NCBI RefSeq assembly: GCF_014636865.1
Contig: NZ_BMER01000002.1
Coordinates: 1-64,000, forward strand
DNA: 64,000 nucleotides
Direction of reading: 5' to 3'
From: Parapedobacter pyrenivorans
Lineage (GTDB): Bacteria > Bacteroidota > Bacteroidia > Sphingobacteriales > Sphingobacteriaceae
Part shown: piece after piece, positions 63,850 through 64,000 of the stretch
Layout: every line of letters starts with the position of its first letter
Numbering within the stretch: position 1 is the stretch's first letter
Translations under genes and position numbers: made by a program
Notes under the pieces: model-generated
Database searches by the model: none
What the model was told of the DNA's origin: nothing
Seen by the model: the letters and a program-made list of their open reading frames with translations, nothing else

Positions 63850-64000
63850 TTAGAGGATATCCTGGTTAAGGCCTTGTTTATAAATTGCCTTTTTAATTTG
63901 CGTACGGCGGGTAACGGATTTCTTCTCATACGCTTGACGGGAACGCAGCTCCCTCAATACCCCGGTCTTTTCAAACTTCTTCTTGAAACGCTTCAATGCC
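63850..64000 (-). CDS. rpsU: 30S ribosomal protein S21 (5' part outside window)
   Basis: C-terminal 49 residues: ALKRFKKKFEKTGVLRELR, RQAYEKKSVTRRTQIKKAIY, then KQGLNQDIL and TAA. Matches S21, which binds the 30S decoding region. The N-terminal codons lie beyond the edge. Confidence 0.95.
   Translation of the reverse strand, partial: ALKRFKKKFEKTGVLRELRSRQAYEKKSVTRRTQIKKAIYKQGLNQDIL

Noticed and set aside
1-64000. CRISPR arrays, rRNA genes, replication origin.
   Set aside because: No regularly spaced identical repeats of 20-40 bp, no rRNA sequence and no DnaA-box cluster were seen.

Overview
The window looks like a chromosomal stretch from a Bacteroidota bacterium, most likely family Sphingobacteriaceae (Pedobacter/Parapedobacter-like). 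Reasons: many starts are preceded by the Bacteroidota promoter signature TTTG-N18-22-TAnnTTTG and lack a Shine-Dalgarno sequence; family-typical genes occur (DUF2851, DUF4199, DUF3467, DUF6263, lmo0937-like mini-proteins, a GMC oxidoreductase paired with a gluconate-2-dehydrogenase-subunit-3-like partner); and rimP-nusA-infB and rpsU-xerC-hpf are arranged as in that phylum. Family assignment is inference; no 16S gene is present.

Layout. 1-2.6 kb: the 5' part of a large secreted DUF11-repeat surface protein that runs off the window. 2.9-5.7 kb: a LuxR-type response regulator, a class I glutamine amidotransferase and a secreted M28 peptidase. 5.7-13.7 kb: a seven-gene leftward operon (SUMF1-like, Gfo/Idh/MocA oxidoreductase, ApbE, TIM-barrel isomerase, NupG-like transporter, GMC oxidoreductase and its small subunit), probably for periplasmic sugar or glycoside oxidation. 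13.9-21.5 kb: tryptophanase, infB-nusA-rimP with a hairpin-terminator in the leader, and an S24/XRE regulator divergent from a degenerate GIY-YIG protein. 21.5-34.8 kb: a metalloprotease/propeller/barrel fusion, PBP1A, PPK2, CDF transporter, aminotransferase, MacB-type permease, queA, ispD and a PhnP-like hydrolase. 34.8-40.4 kb: an operon of a dihydroorotase-like protein without metal ligands, two conserved proteins and two GT2 glycosyltransferases, plus ubiX. 40.4-46.1 kb: a candidate small RNA, an ankyrin protein, and the ribD-ABC transporter-DUF2851-pspC operon, followed by a striking 11-bp phased repeat. 46.1-48.9 kb: prmC, an amidohydrolase and tRNA-Lys.

48.9-55.9 kb is an AT-rich accessory island behind tRNA-Lys. 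It starts with a broken serine recombinase and ends with an IS256-type transposase fragment. Between them lie lipoproteins, small membrane or cytosolic proteins, an Imm51-type immunity protein, an Imm43/DUF1629-like protein and decayed relatives. I read this as an orphan immunity-gene array; no complete toxin is visible. 55.9-64 kb returns to core genes: DUF3467, DUF1275, M42 peptidase, acyl-CoA dehydrogenase, DUF6263, apt, ComEA-like, hpf, xerC and rpsU.

The most unusual signals are the 11-bp phased TA-step array (45862-46081), the promoter-hairpin-terminator unit at 40645-40751, the immunity island, the hairpin in the rimP leader, and the catalytically stripped dihydroorotase-like and GIY-YIG-like proteins.
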